DNA of 64,000 bases from Salinicola acroporae (GTDB lineage: Bacteria > Pseudomonadota > Gammaproteobacteria > Pseudomonadales > Halomonadaceae): positions 18,713 through 82,712 of the forward strand of contig NZ_PZJW01000008.1 of NCBI RefSeq assembly GCF_003206615.1, in the 5' to 3' direction. Of this stretch, positions 42,168 to 51,722 are shown piece after piece (position 1 is the first letter of the stretch; every line of letters starts with the position of its first letter). The position numbers and the translations under genes were made by a program. The notes under the pieces were generated by a model, which saw only the letters and a program-made list of their open reading frames with translations, searched no databases and had not been told where the DNA came from.

Positions 42168-43105
42168 CGGCGATCCTCCTCGGCGTTCTCGGTCGTCGAT
42201 CCATCCGCCTCTTCCGATGGCTGGTCGAACATGTCGGCGGCGCGTGTTCCGGACTCTTCGCCGTCATCGGGGTCGGCATCTCGAGCACCGACGTCCGCAT
42301 CCTGCACCGGCGCCTCGTCGGCGCGGTCCTGCCCGGCACCCTCGAAGGGCCGGTCCGAGGGCTCGGTGGAAGTCAGCTCGATCAGGTGGGTCAGGTGGTT
42401 GACCCCGATCTGCTCGGCCTCCAGCGCGCCCAGCAGGGTCTGCTGCCAGACGTCCTCGTCGGCGGCTTCGCGGACCGCCTCGAGATGACCGGCACGCACC
42501 AGCAGGTCGATGAACGCCTTGACCCGGCGCGGGATGTCCTCGCCGCGCTCGTCGAGCAGCACCCGGCTGTTCTCCGGTGCCCGATCGCCCAGACCGCGCA
42601 GCGTCTCCAGTTGATCGCGCACCAGTTCGACCAGCTCGCGGGTGACGAACGTGGCCTCCTGATAGCGGCTGACATCGGAGAGCGCGCGGTTCAGCCGGGT
42701 GTAGATCAGGGTGTGCAGCAGCAACCACAGCTGGAGGTACCACAATGCCAGCTCGGCCCGGCTCTCCTGGCGCAGCTTGAGCGCCTCGAATACCGCTTCA
42801 CGGGTATAGAGCGGCGGCTGCTCGAGCTCGGGATCCGGTAGCAGCGCGAAGAAACGCGATCCCGGCGCGATGCCCGGATAGTCGCCAGACTCGAACGCCT
42901 TGAGCCGCAAGCCCTGGCCAGCCAGGAAGTCCCGCAGCGCCTCGCGCTCGTTCTCCTGGGCGTCGTCGATCAGGGCACAGACGTCGCGCTCGGAGAGCTG
43001 GCCCTCACGCGCGGCGCGGCGCTTGCGGCCACCGCTGGGGACCCGTTCCGCGGTTCGGTAGCGCAGCAGATAGGCAACGACTTCACCCATTTCCATCATG
43101 TTCAT
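42164..43105 (-). CDS. MukE/MksE/JetB-like accessory protein
   Basis: 313 residues. The N-terminal about 230 residues are helical with winged-helix-like parts (LSERDVCALIDDAQENEREALRDFLAGQGLRLKAFESG). They include a hydrophobic stretch ELALWYLQLWLLLHTLIYTRLN that is probably a buried helix. The last about 80 residues are very acidic and rich in Asp, Glu, Pro and Ala, probably disordered. Its place between a MukF-like gene and an SMC gene, with ATGA overlap to the latter, is the usual MukE/JetB position. The sequence match alone is weak. The function is inferred mainly from operon position. Confidence 0.65.
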   Translation of the reverse strand: MNMMEMGEVVAYLLRYRTAERVPSGGRKRRAAREGQLSERDVCALIDDAQENEREALRDFLAGQGLRLKAFESGDYPGIAPGSRFFALLPDPELEQPPLYTREAVFEALKLRQESRAELALWYLQLWLLLHTLIYTRLNRALSDVSRYQEATFVTRELVELVRDQLETLRGLGDRAPENSRVLLDERGEDIPRRVKAFIDLLVRAGHLEAVREAADEDVWQQTLLGALEAEQIGVNHLTHLIELTSTEPSDRPFEGAGQDRADEAPVQDADVGARDADPDDGEESGTRAADMFDQPSEEADGSTTENAEEDRR

Positions 43106-43108
43106 CAG

Positions 43109-44557
43109 TCAGACTTCCTGTTCTTTCGTAGGCGCCGGTCGCAGGCGCAGCGAGGGCGTCACCGCGCCCTCGATGCGGCGTCCGTCGGGCAGCGCGATCG
43201 CGAATGGGGTGTCGTCGATACCGACGCTCAGGTGGTCGTCGAGCAGTTGGGTATCGACGAAGGTGTTGAGCAGTTGCGGCAGGCAGTCCAGGGTTTCGGT
43301 GTGCACCGAGTCCGAACCCGTCTCGAAGTGGTGCCAGCCCTCGCTGAGGGCGTCCGGCAGCGACAGCGGCGACTGGCGCAGACGCCGGCGTAGGGCCGGG
43401 CCACGCGCCTTGAGATAGCGCGCCAGCAGCGGATCGGCACTGGGCCTGTCACTGGCCTCGTCGAATACCAACGCCGCCCCGCTGCGCTCGGCGCGACGGG
43501 TTTCCACCAGCGGCAGCAGCGTCTCCACCCGAGGCATCGCCACTTGCGTGCCGAGCGGCATCATCCGCGCGACCACCGCATCCTGCAGACGTTCAGGGGG
43601 CGGAGAGAGCAGCAACTGGTGCGCCAGCCCGGCGAAGTCGATCACGCCCATCGACTGGATCCGCCCTTCGGCGATATCCGACAGCAGCTCGGACAGTCGC
43701 CGGGAAAGGTTCTCGATGGCGTTCAGCACACGGCCGATAGTGGCGGAGAGCATGCGCAGGTCCCACTCCTCCTCCTGGCGCTCGGCCCAGGCCTCGAAAT
43801 GGCCGATCAGGGTTGGAGCCGAGAGCTGCGAGCGCGCGCTGAGCAGCGTGCTCTGGATGGTGCTCAACGCATTGTGGTAGTGACGCTCGTTGTCCAGCAG
43901 CGCGGCCAGCTTGCCCTCGTGGGTCGGATTCTCGCGCACCCGCCGCAGCTCCTGGGTCAGCGCGCGAATCGCCATCAGGATCTGCTGGGTGATGTCGGGC
44001 ACGCGGGCATAGTCCCCACGCGAAAGCGCGGCGATGACCTTGGCGGCGTCGTACTCCGAATAGAGCAGGTCTTCGACCTGGCTGGCCAGGGTGACTGCCT
44101 GGCGACCGCTGGGAGTCAATCGTACCTGGCCGGTCTGGCCCTGCTTCTCGATCAACGCCGTGCGCTTGGTACTGCGGCCACTGCGCGTTCCCGGCGAGGT
44201 TTCACCTTCGTCGGCCCCGCTGTCGGCGGCATCCGGCTGCCACTCCCGATAGTGGATCTCGCTGGGGGTCGCCAGCAGATTGATGACGAAGCTCAGGTCG
44301 TCCGCGGGCAGCTCGGGATAATCCCCTCGCAGGTGTGCCAGGCAGCGACGCTGGGTGACGAAGGCACTATTGGTGGCGAAATCCACCTCGAGCAGGTAGT
44401 CCAGCAGCAGGCAGCCCAGGTCGAGCCAGTAGCCGTCGCGAAGGCCGCGACGCTGCTCCTGGGAGACCTGGACGAAGGGCGAGCCCGGTTCGTGAGCGCT
44501 GTCGTGTAGATCCAGCAGCCGCGTCGTCGCGACCAGCAGCTTGTTCCAGGCGGTCAT
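43109..44557 (-). CDS. MukF/MksF/JetA-like kleisin
   Basis: 482 residues, the length of MksF/JetA. It is predicted to be mostly helical. An N-terminal region (about 1-160) could hold winged helices (VRLTPSGRQAVTLASQVEDLLY). A long helical middle has EELRR/LxxLLDNERHYHNAL-like repeats, and a C-terminal part has LPDALSEGWHHFETG and ends with a small beta-rich winged helix (FAIALPDGRRIEGAVTPSLRLR). It is the first gene of the minus-strand operon, 3 bases before the MukE-like gene. Kleisins bridge the two SMC heads. No family motif was decisive, so this rests on size, helicity and operon order. Confidence 0.65.
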   Translation of the reverse strand: MTAWNKLLVATTRLLDLHDSAHEPGSPFVQVSQEQRRGLRDGYWLDLGCLLLDYLLEVDFATNSAFVTQRRCLAHLRGDYPELPADDLSFVINLLATPSEIHYREWQPDAADSGADEGETSPGTRSGRSTKRTALIEKQGQTGQVRLTPSGRQAVTLASQVEDLLYSEYDAAKVIAALSRGDYARVPDITQQILMAIRALTQELRRVRENPTHEGKLAALLDNERHYHNALSTIQSTLLSARSQLSAPTLIGHFEAWAERQEEEWDLRMLSATIGRVLNAIENLSRRLSELLSDIAEGRIQSMGVIDFAGLAHQLLLSPPPERLQDAVVARMMPLGTQVAMPRVETLLPLVETRRAERSGAALVFDEASDRPSADPLLARYLKARGPALRRRLRQSPLSLPDALSEGWHHFETGSDSVHTETLDCLPQLLNTFVDTQLLDDHLSVGIDDTPFAIALPDGRRIEGAVTPSLRLRPAPTKEQEV

Positions 44558-44702
44558 GTCGACTCCAGACGGGGAACAACGAGAGAAAGCGCAGCATTAT
44601 GCCAAGGATGGCCTGCCGGGTCATGGCGATCCGCGTAACGAAGTCGCCATTGACTGCTATGGTGAGAAGTCCCTTCATCCACGATTCACCGGGAGTTCTC
44701 GC

Positions 44703-45689
44703 ATGGAATACCGTCGTCTCGGCCGCACCGGCCTCAAGGTCTCTCCACTCTGTCTCGGTACCATGACCTACGGCACGCCACAGTGGCGCGACTGGGTGCT
44801 GGATGATGCCGAGAGCCGCCCTTTCATCCAGCAGGCCCTGGCTGCCGGCATCAACTTCTTCGATACCGCCGACATGTACTCCGATGGCGAGTCGGAGCGC
44901 GTCGTCGGCAAGGCACTCAACGATTTCGCCCGGCGCGAGGAGGTCGTCGTGGCGACCAAGGTCTACAACCCCACCGGCAACAAGTCGCCCAATGAGCGCG
45001 GCCTGTCACGCAAGCACATTCACCACGCCATCGACGCCTCGCTCGAGCGCCTGGGGATGGATTACGTCGACCTTTATCAGACCCATCGCTGGGATTACGA
45101 CACGCCCATCGAGGAGACCATGGAGGCGCTCCACGAAGTGGTCAAGGCGGGCAAGGCGCGCTATATCGGCGCCTCCAGCATGCACGCCTGGCAGTTCGCC
45201 AAGGCCCAGCACGTTGCCGAGCGCAACGGTTGGACCCCGTTCGCCACCATGCAACCGATGGTCAACCTGATCTACCGCGAGGAGGAGCGCGAGATGATCC
45301 CCCAGTGCCTGGATCAGGGCGTGGGCGTGATTCCCTGGAGTCCGCTGGCCCGCGGCATTCTCGCTGGCAGCAAGCCGGTGGGCGGCGAGGGTAGTACCAC
45401 CCGCGCCAAGAGCGACGAGCAGATGCGCAACTGGAAGCTGGGGCTCGAGCGTGACGCCCCGGTCATCGAGGCGCTGCAAGGGCTCGCCGAGTCGCGCAAC
45501 GTCTCGCTCGCCCAGATCGCGCTCGCCTGGCTGCTGCAGAAACCCGGCATCACCGCCCCCATCGTCGGCGCCAGCAAGCCGCATCATCTGGATCAGGCCC
45601 TGGGCGCGCTGGATATCACCCTGACAGCGGAGGAAGTCGAGAAACTGGAAGCGCCCTACGTGCCGCACGAGGTCGTCGGGTTCGCCTGA
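44703..45689 (+). CDS. Aldo/keto reductase
   Basis: 328 residues, AKR family. The N-terminal MEYRRLGRTGLKVSPLCLGTMTYG is followed by the catalytic NFFDTADMYSDGESERVVGKAL (Asp and Tyr), ATKVYNP (Lys), the YVDLYQTHRWDYDTPIEETMEAL (His) and the cofactor-binding C-terminal half. It would reduce aldehydes or ketones with NADPH. It resembles the YajO/Tas subgroup. The start at 44703 has GGGAG about 7 bases upstream. It is divergent from the condensin-like operon. Confidence 0.93.
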   Translation: MEYRRLGRTGLKVSPLCLGTMTYGTPQWRDWVLDDAESRPFIQQALAAGINFFDTADMYSDGESERVVGKALNDFARREEVVVATKVYNPTGNKSPNERGLSRKHIHHAIDASLERLGMDYVDLYQTHRWDYDTPIEETMEALHEVVKAGKARYIGASSMHAWQFAKAQHVAERNGWTPFATMQPMVNLIYREEEREMIPQCLDQGVGVIPWSPLARGILAGSKPVGGEGSTTRAKSDEQMRNWKLGLERDAPVIEALQGLAESRNVSLAQIALAWLLQKPGITAPIVGASKPHHLDQALGALDITLTAEEVEKLEAPYVPHEVVGFA

Positions 45690-45759
45690 CGTCCGGCAAC
45701 GGTGTTCCGCGCCATGCTAAAACCGCATGGCGCTTGTCACTCATGCGGGAGATCGAGCC

Positions 45760-46107
45760 ATGCCGAACCTCGCCAAAGAGCACTGCAGCGCCTGCCACCG
45801 GGCCGCAGCGCCACTGACGTCGGAGCAGATCGCCCCCCTGCTTCCGGCCCTGTCCAAGTGGCAGATCGTGGAACGCGGTGGCATTATGCAGTTGCAGCGA
45901 AGCTTCATGTTCCGCAATTTCGCGCAGGCCCTGGATTTCACCCATCGCGTGGGCGAACTCGCCGAGTCGCAAGGCCATCACCCGGCGATCACCACCGAAT
46001 GGGGTCAGGTCACCGTGACCTGGTGGACCCACAAGATCCGCGGCCTGCATCGCAACGATTTCATCATGGCCGCCAGAACCGACGAGGTAGTGCACGCTAA
46101 TGTTTGA
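45760..46107 (+). CDS. phhB: 4a-hydroxytetrahydrobiopterin dehydratase
   Basis: 115 residues, pterin-4a-carbinolamine dehydratase. It has the typical order of [59 protein letters not shown] and [25 protein letters not shown]. The HHP and the WWTH are active-site features. It recycles the pterin cofactor of phenylalanine hydroxylase. It overlaps phhC by 8 bases. The usual neighbour phhA is not adjacent. The start at 45760 has GGGAG 8 bases upstream. Confidence 0.94.
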   Translation: MPNLAKEHCSACHRAAAPLTSEQIAPLLPALSKWQIVERGGIMQLQRSFMFRNFAQALDFTHRVGELAESQGHHPAITTEWGQVTVTWWTHKIRGLHRNDFIMAARTDEVVHANV

Positions 46108-47290
46108 GAAGATCGAGCGCGTCCCGGGAGATGCCATCCTCGGGCTGATCGAAGCATACAATCAGGATGCCAATCCGCAGAAGGTCGATCTCGGCGTCGG
46201 CGTCTACCGGGATCCCAACGGCAACACGCCGATCATGCGCGCCGTGAAACAGGCCGAGGCTCACCTGCTGGAGAGCGAAACGACCAAGAGCTACATCGGC
46301 TCCCATGGCGACCCGCGCTACGGCAAGGCGGTCCTGCCACTGGTACTAGGTTCGGATTCGCCGGTCCTGGCCGCCAACCGGGCCAGCGCCACCCAGTCAC
46401 CCGGCGGCACCGGCGCGCTACGGCTGGCGGCGGACTTCATCAAGTCGAACCTGCCGGGCAAGCGCATCTGGCTCTCCGACCCGACCTGGCCCAACCATCT
46501 GGGCATCTTCGACGCCGCCGGCATCGAGATGCGCAAGTACCCCTATGTCAGCGCCGACAACCGCCTCGACTTCGACGCCATGCTGGCGACGCTCAAGGAG
46601 ATACCGCAGGGTGACGTGGTGCTGCTGCACGCCTGCTGTCACAACCCCTCGGGCTTCGATCTCGACCGCGAGCAGTGGCAGCAGGTGCTGGAAGTGGTCA
46701 AGTCGCGCGGCCTGCTGCCGCTGGTGGACTTCGCCTACCAGGGCTTCGGCGAGGGGCTGGAGGCGGACGCCTACGGCGTGCGGCTGATGGCCGAGAATCT
46801 CGACGAGGTGCTGATCACCAGCTCCTGCTCGAAGAACTTCGGTCTCTACCGCGAACGCACCGGCTGCCTGATCGTGATCGCCAAGAATGCCGAGCAGATG
46901 CAGAACGTGCGCTCGCAGATGGCGATCGTGGCGCGCGAGAACTACTCCAACCCGCCCTCCCACGGTGCCGCCGTGGTCACCGAGATTCTCGAGTCGGCGG
47001 AGCTGGCGCGAGTATGGCGCGAGGAGTTGACCGAGATGTGCGACCGCATCAACGGTCTGCGCAGCGATCTGGTCGCCGCGCTCGAGCCCTACGGTCTCGA
47101 CAAGCGCTTCGCCCACGTCGCGGCCCAGCGCGGCATGTTCTCCTACACCGGGTTGAGCACCGAGCAGGTCAAGCGCCTGCGCGACGAGTTCAGCATCTAC
47201 ATGGTCGGCTCCGGCCGCGCCAACGTCGCCGGTTTCACCAGCGAGAATCTACCCTACGTGGCCAAGGCGATCGCTGCCGTCGTCGACTGA
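46100..47290 (+). CDS. phhC: Aromatic/aspartate aminotransferase
   Basis: 396 residues, class I aminotransferase of the AspC/TyrB/PhhC group. It has [22 protein letters not shown] at the N-terminus, [31 protein letters not shown] and the PLP-binding [15 protein letters not shown]. This subgroup uses aspartate and aromatic amino acids. The overlap with phhB supports an aromatic amino acid role (PhhC). A terminator follows 30 bases after the stop. Confidence 0.92.
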   Translation: MFEKIERVPGDAILGLIEAYNQDANPQKVDLGVGVYRDPNGNTPIMRAVKQAEAHLLESETTKSYIGSHGDPRYGKAVLPLVLGSDSPVLAANRASATQSPGGTGALRLAADFIKSNLPGKRIWLSDPTWPNHLGIFDAAGIEMRKYPYVSADNRLDFDAMLATLKEIPQGDVVLLHACCHNPSGFDLDREQWQQVLEVVKSRGLLPLVDFAYQGFGEGLEADAYGVRLMAENLDEVLITSSCSKNFGLYRERTGCLIVIAKNAEQMQNVRSQMAIVARENYSNPPSHGAAVVTEILESAELARVWREELTEMCDRINGLRSDLVAALEPYGLDKRFAHVAAQRGMFSYTGLSTEQVKRLRDEFSIYMVGSGRANVAGFTSENLPYVAKAIAAVVD

Positions 47291-47320
47291 ACCCGACATC
47301 GCGCATCCGACTCGCCCACA

Positions 47321-47350
47321 AAAATCCCGGCTCAGGCCGGGATTTTCTTT
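47321..47350. terminator. Terminator after phhC
   Basis: A 10-bp stem AAAATCCCGG / CCGGGATTTT with a 6-base loop, then CTTT. It serves phhC on the + strand and may also stop the convergent EF-hand gene. Confidence 0.88.
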
Positions 47351-47381
47351 GCAGGGATGGATCACGCCGCGGCGTGAGATG

Positions 47382-47828
47382 TCACTCGGGCAACGTATCG
47401 GCGCCCATTGCCTGCTCGAAGCGCTGCCGTGTCACGCCCCCGGCTTGCGGATCGTTGAGCTGCTGAAACAGGGCCTGCTGCTCGGCGCTGACCGCCTCGT
47501 CCTCATCGATCACACCATCGCCATCCACATCCAGTTGATCGAAGCTCAAGGCGTTGGGGCGCTGGTCGACCGGAGTCTGGGCACCACCATCGGTGAAACC
47601 GGCGTTCTCCCGCCCGACGCCGCCGGATTTCTCGATCGACTCGTGGTCGACCTGGGAGGCATTGGCGGGCGCCTGCGGCGCTTCCTCGCTCGCCACGGCA
47701 TTCGGCGCCGAATCCTGCGTCGTCGCCCCCTCTTGGGCCCAGGCCGGTAACGCCAGCATGGCTGCCAGAACGCCCACGCTCAAACCCAGGCCGGAGGTGC
47801 CTCGCTTCGCCATCATCCGTGTACGCAT
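47382..47828 (-). CDS. EF-hand domain periplasmic protein
   Basis: 148 residues with a signal peptide ending AWAQ. The mature part is acidic and Ala/Gln-rich. A canonical EF-hand loop DVDGDGVIDEDE (12 residues, D-x-D-x-D-G-x-I-x-x-x-E) lies near residue 100; a second, degenerate loop is possible. It may bind calcium in the periplasm. Small proteins of this kind are common in halomonads and pseudomonads, with no fixed function. The start at 47828 has GAGGAT 6 bases upstream. Confidence 0.83.
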   Translation of the reverse strand: MRTRMMAKRGTSGLGLSVGVLAAMLALPAWAQEGATTQDSAPNAVASEEAPQAPANASQVDHESIEKSGGVGRENAGFTDGGAQTPVDQRPNALSFDQLDVDGDGVIDEDEAVSAEQQALFQQLNDPQAGGVTRQRFEQAMGADTLPE

Positions 47829-47945
47829 CGCTTATCCTCTTGAAACGGTAACGCTTTGACCCGCGAGCGCGATAAAGATTCGATGTCGGCAAACCTTCGT
47901 CCCACGGCGGCTGTCAGGACGCCACTCGTGCTCGCCGGCCGGGCT

Positions 47946-48758
47946 TCACTCGTCCCACTGCGGCGCGAACGATGGATTGGCCTGCCGATCGCCCCGATCG
48001 AGGTCGTCGATCTGGGCGATCTCGTCGTCGCTGAGCCGAAGCTCCATCGCCTCGAGATTGGACTTCTGATTGGCCGGGTTGGTCGAGGACGGGATCACGA
48101 TGATATCGCGTGCCGCGATCCAGGCCAGGGCGACCTGCGCCGGAGAGGCATCGTGGGCGTTGGCGATCCGTTCGAGCACCGGGTCCTTCATCACCTTGCC
48201 CACCGCCAACGGCATGTAGGCCGTGACATCGAGCCCTTTGGCCTGACAGTGCTCGACCAGCCTGCGGTTGGCGAGAAACGGATGCACCTCGATCTGGTTG
48301 GTGACGATGTTCTCGCCACCTGGCAAGCCGAGCGCCTGGTCGACCTGGGCGATGGTGAAGTTGGAAACCCCGATGTGCCTGGTCAGGCCGCGCGCCCGGG
48401 CCGCATCCAGGGCAGCGATGGTATCCGCCATCGGCACCTCGTCACCGGGCGAAGGCCAATGGATAAGGATCAGGTCGAGCTGCTCGAGACCGAAGTTCTC
48501 GAGACTCTGCTCGACGGCCCGGGTCAGCGCCTCCGGCTCCAGCTTGTCCCACCAGATCTTGGTGGTCACGAACAGCTCGTCGCGCGCGACGCCGCTCTGG
48601 CGGATCGCCTTGCCCACCGCAGCCTCGTTCTCGTACATCTGGGCGCTGTCGAGATGGCGATAGCCGAGTTCGAGTGCGGAGGTCACCGAATCGATCACCG
48701 CCTGCTCCTTGAGGCGATACGTTCCCAGGCCGGGTTGCGGCAGTAGATGACGTGTCAC
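47946..48758 (-). CDS. dkgB: 2,5-diketo-D-gluconate reductase B-like aldo/keto reductase
   Basis: 270 residues. It matches DkgB: PGLGTYRLKEQAVIDSVTSALELGYRHLDSAQMYENEAAVGKAI, FVTTKIWWDKLEPEALTRAVEQSLENF, DLILIHWPSPGDEVPM, NIVTNQIEVHPFL and IPSSTNPANQKSNLEAM. Catalytic Asp/Tyr/Lys/His are present. It reduces methylglyoxal and keto-sugars with NADPH. The start is GTG at 48758, with AAGGAG 9 bases upstream. Confidence 0.92.
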   Translation of the reverse strand: MTRHLLPQPGLGTYRLKEQAVIDSVTSALELGYRHLDSAQMYENEAAVGKAIRQSGVARDELFVTTKIWWDKLEPEALTRAVEQSLENFGLEQLDLILIHWPSPGDEVPMADTIAALDAARARGLTRHIGVSNFTIAQVDQALGLPGGENIVTNQIEVHPFLANRRLVEHCQAKGLDVTAYMPLAVGKVMKDPVLERIANAHDASPAQVALAWIAARDIIVIPSSTNPANQKSNLEAMELRLSDDEIAQIDDLDRGDRQANPSFAPQWDE

Positions 48759-48895
48759 GATGCTTTCTCCTTGACCGGAAAGGTCAGATGAAATCCAAGA
48801 GTGGCTAGAAGGAGACTGTGGGTGAAAAAGACATCTTCAAGCCCCGCTCCCAGCCCATGCTAGACTGAACGCTGATTTTCCGCCCGGATCGAGGC

Positions 48896-50038
48896 ATGCC
48901 AAATACCCAGCCGCGCGCTTCCGACCCTCCACCCGAGGGCCGCCATCTGATACTCGTCGGTAACGGCGACGCCCACCTCCACGTTGCAGCCCATGCAGAG
49001 CGGCTCGCACGACACGGTGCCCGAGTGACGCTGGTTACCCGGCAGGACTTCGCATTCTCGGATTGGCTCGGCGGCATGCTGGGCGGCGAATGGCAGCGCG
49101 ACGACGTTCGTCTTCCTGCCGACCGCATCGCCGTTCACGGCGGTGTCCATGTGGGCGCCGACTTGGCCCAGGTCGATCGACACCAGCGCCGACTCACGCT
49201 CACCGACGGACGCGAGCTCGATTACGACTGGCTATCGCTCGACCTGCCTCCGGTCGTGGATGAACACGCCATCCCCGGTTTCTATACCGCACAGGGCGTT
49301 TTCACGGCTTCCGCCGATGATCTGTGGCAATTGCGCCAACGGCTGGAGAGCCAACTCGCCGGCGCCGCGGCCAGACTGCCCCGTGTCGCGCTCCTCGGCG
49401 GCGGGCCGAATGGCGTCGAGCTTGCCGCCAATCTGCTGGCACTGGGCGAGCGCTACGGACGGCGACTGCCGGTGACGCTGATCGCCAACGACCGCAAGCT
49501 GCTTCCTGGCGCCAGCCACCGTGCCAATCGCTGGCTGGCGCAGCGCCTGCATCGTCGCGGACTGCAACTGGAGCTGGTCGCGAAGGCAACCCGCTACCAC
49601 CGGAGTCAGTTGATCCTGGACGATGGCAGCGGCGTCGACGCCGATCTACTGGTCGTGACCGATCACCTGAAACCCTCGCCCACGCTCGAGATGTTCGGCC
49701 TGACCCGGGACGAGGACAACGCCATCGATGTCGACGCGAAGCTGCGTAGCCGGCAGGACCCGAACCTGTTCCTGGCCAGGGAGAAGCCTGCCGGTCGTAG
49801 CGCGGATCTGACCACACGCGAGCGCAACGCGCTGCTGCTGGCCTCGCTGGAAGAGGCTGTCGGCGGCGAGTCCCGGGCCCTGCATCATGGCCACAACGAG
49901 CACTGGAAGGCGCTCAATCTGGGCGATCTTCGTGACATCGCCTGGCGCGGCCCGCTCTGGTGCCGCGGCCGCTGGGTCCGGCGCTGGAAGCATCGTCGCG
50001 ATCGCCGCGAGGTCGCGCACTACCTGGGCGAGCGCTGA
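48896..50038 (+). CDS. FAD/NAD(P)-binding oxidoreductase
   Basis: 380 residues, pyridine nucleotide-disulfide reductase fold (NDH-2 or SelD-associated-like). The FAD-binding N-terminus is HLILVGNGDAHLHVAAHAERL, with GNGDAH in place of GxGxxG, and a second Rossmann motif LLGGGPNGVELAANLLAL lies at about residue 170. The C-terminus is strongly basic (WCRGRWVRRWKHRRDRR), with no membrane helix. It could be a type II NADH dehydrogenase relative, but the substrate is unknown. It is divergent from dkgB. Confidence 0.82.
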   Translation: MPNTQPRASDPPPEGRHLILVGNGDAHLHVAAHAERLARHGARVTLVTRQDFAFSDWLGGMLGGEWQRDDVRLPADRIAVHGGVHVGADLAQVDRHQRRLTLTDGRELDYDWLSLDLPPVVDEHAIPGFYTAQGVFTASADDLWQLRQRLESQLAGAAARLPRVALLGGGPNGVELAANLLALGERYGRRLPVTLIANDRKLLPGASHRANRWLAQRLHRRGLQLELVAKATRYHRSQLILDDGSGVDADLLVVTDHLKPSPTLEMFGLTRDEDNAIDVDAKLRSRQDPNLFLAREKPAGRSADLTTRERNALLLASLEEAVGGESRALHHGHNEHWKALNLGDLRDIAWRGPLWCRGRWVRRWKHRRDRREVAHYLGER

Positions 50039-50088
50039 CCCCTGCCGCGGCAGGCCAGACGACGCCTTCCGTGCCGGTACCCCATGAC

Positions 50089-50119
50089 GCAAGATCCCGG
50101 CACCTTGGCCGGGATCTTG
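50089..50119. terminator. Inverted repeat between convergent genes
   Basis: A 13-bp perfect stem (50089-50101 / 50108-50120) with a 6-base loop lies between the convergent oxidoreductase and yceI. There are few T bases, so it may act with other signals. Confidence 0.65.
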
Positions 50120-50162
50120 CACCTGGAGGTCGTCAGCGGACGCCCTCCCTGCCCGAAACGTC

Positions 50163-50750
50163 CTACTGGCGAATACCCTCGAGCACGATATAGAGTTCGA
50201 CGCTGTGCATCGGCTCCGGGAACTGGCTCATGTCGATATCGAAATCGGCCAGGTCCAGTGTCGTGGAAGCCTCGAAGCCCTGCCGATAGCCGCCCCACGG
50301 ATCGTCGCCGCCGCCGATGTGATCGACCTCGAAGGTGACCGGTTTGGTCACGCCATGAATGGTAAGGTCGCCAGTCATTTCGGCCTCCTCACCATCATCG
50401 TCGACGTCGAAGCTCGTGGACTGGAACGTGGCTTGGGGAAACTCGCCCGCGTTGAGGAAGTCACCGCTCAGGATGTGCTTGTTACGCTCGGCGTGATTGG
50501 TTTCCAGGCTGTCGAGGTCAACGGTGACGTTGACGCTGGAATCGTCCGGTGACTCGGGATCGTAGCTGAATCCGCCGTCGAACGACTTGAAGTTGCCCAG
50601 AATGTACGAGTAGCCGAGGTGACTGATCTTGAATTGAATGAAGGCGTGCTGGCCCTCGGTGTCGATCTTGTAGTCGGCTGCCTGGGCCTGGGCCAGCGGC
50701 ATGGCCGACGCGGCGGCGATCAGCGTGGCGAGTGCGGTCTTCTTCAACAT
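50163..50750 (-). CDS. yceI: YceI-family periplasmic protein
   Basis: 195 residues. A signal peptide ends AQAQAADYK, and a lipocalin-like YceI barrel follows: [60 protein letters not shown] and [18 protein letters not shown]. Such proteins bind isoprenoids such as polyprenyl quinones. Pairing with cytochrome b561 is common and found here (96 bases upstream, same strand), suggesting a shared redox function. The start at 50750 has GGAG about 8 bases upstream. Confidence 0.94.
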   Translation of the reverse strand: MLKKTALATLIAAASAMPLAQAQAADYKIDTEGQHAFIQFKISHLGYSYILGNFKSFDGGFSYDPESPDDSSVNVTVDLDSLETNHAERNKHILSGDFLNAGEFPQATFQSTSFDVDDDGEEAEMTGDLTIHGVTKPVTFEVDHIGGGDDPWGGYRQGFEASTTLDLADFDIDMSQFPEPMHSVELYIVLEGIRQ

Positions 50751-50845
50751 CGTCTTGCTCCTCGAAGCGTTTGCGTTCGTATTGTCGAGCGATTCGGCCA
50801 GGGCGACCGGCTCGTATGTCGGTCGCCCTGGCCGGGAAAGCGTGA

Positions 50846-51400
50846 TCAGCGCTGCCTGGCCGCACGGGGCGTCAGCATCCGGACCAGCGTATCCTGGCGA
50901 TCCAGCCAATGATGCTTGCATGCCGCCAGACCGTGGCCGACGGCCAGAACGACCAGCGCCCAGGCCGCGTACCAGTGCACGTCGCCCGCCAGTACGGCCT
51001 GATTCGGCAGGCCCGATACCAGCGCCGGCATGGTGAACCAGCCGAACACGCTGATGCCATCGCCTTCCGCCGTGGAAATCAGGTAACCGGAGATCATCAC
51101 GACGAACATCAGCGCATAGATCAGGCCATGGCCGATGTGCGCCGCACGTCGTTCGAGCCGGGTGCCATGGGCGACCGGCGTCGGCTGCAGCACTCTCCAG
51201 ATCACTCTCAGTACACTTACCAGCAGTACCAGGATGCCTATCGACTTGTGCCACCACGGCGCCAAGTGATACCAGTGATCGTAGTAGCCCAGGCCGGTCA
51301 TCCACCAGCCTAGGGCGAACAGGCCGAAAATCGCCAGCGCGCTCGCCCAGTGAATGGCGATGCTGACCCAGCCCCAACCCGATCGCGTATTACCCCACAC
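50846..51400 (-). CDS. Cytochrome b561
   Basis: 184 residues with four membrane helices and His residues for two b hemes ([90 protein letters not shown]). It is of the bacterial CybB type, which passes electrons between quinol and oxygen or periplasmic acceptors. It is encoded just before yceI and probably co-transcribed. The start is GTG at 51400, with GGGGAGA about 8 bases upstream. Confidence 0.92.
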   Translation of the reverse strand: MWGNTRSGWGWVSIAIHWASALAIFGLFALGWWMTGLGYYDHWYHLAPWWHKSIGILVLLVSVLRVIWRVLQPTPVAHGTRLERRAAHIGHGLIYALMFVVMISGYLISTAEGDGISVFGWFTMPALVSGLPNQAVLAGDVHWYAAWALVVLAVGHGLAACKHHWLDRQDTLVRMLTPRAARQR

Positions 51401-51722
51401 GGCGTCTCTCCCCTTCGTTCCGATTCAGCATACTGCCTCACGGTCAGGATGCTAGACCGGGATCCGTAAAACGATTGGTGACGAGTGGGAAACAATAAGG
51501 CGGAGACACGAGCCGGTTTCCCGCCTCATCTCGACGCCAGCCGACATCCAACGGAGCCTTCCACGGACGCACCGGAGTGCATCACATCGAGGAAAGAACG
51601 AGGGGGGCAACGCGCTGCCGCCCGAACGCGTGGCAGCGCGGGCATCATTGCGTGGCATACCGGTGATGGTGTGATGGAGAGGTATTATCAAAGCCATCGA
51701 AGCATCGATGGCCGCTGCGCTT
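51401..51722. other. Gene-free stretch before the small basic protein
   Basis: About 320 bases. An 8-bp stem (51693-51700 / 51705-51712) followed on the minus strand by TTTGATAAT may terminate the small gene that ends at 51723. Otherwise I see nothing convincing. Confidence 0.45.

Noticed and set aside
37251-44557. Complete Wadjet defence system
   Set aside because: No JetD-like gene is adjacent on either side and the ATPase motifs differ, so only a JetABC-like or MksBEF-like label is supported.
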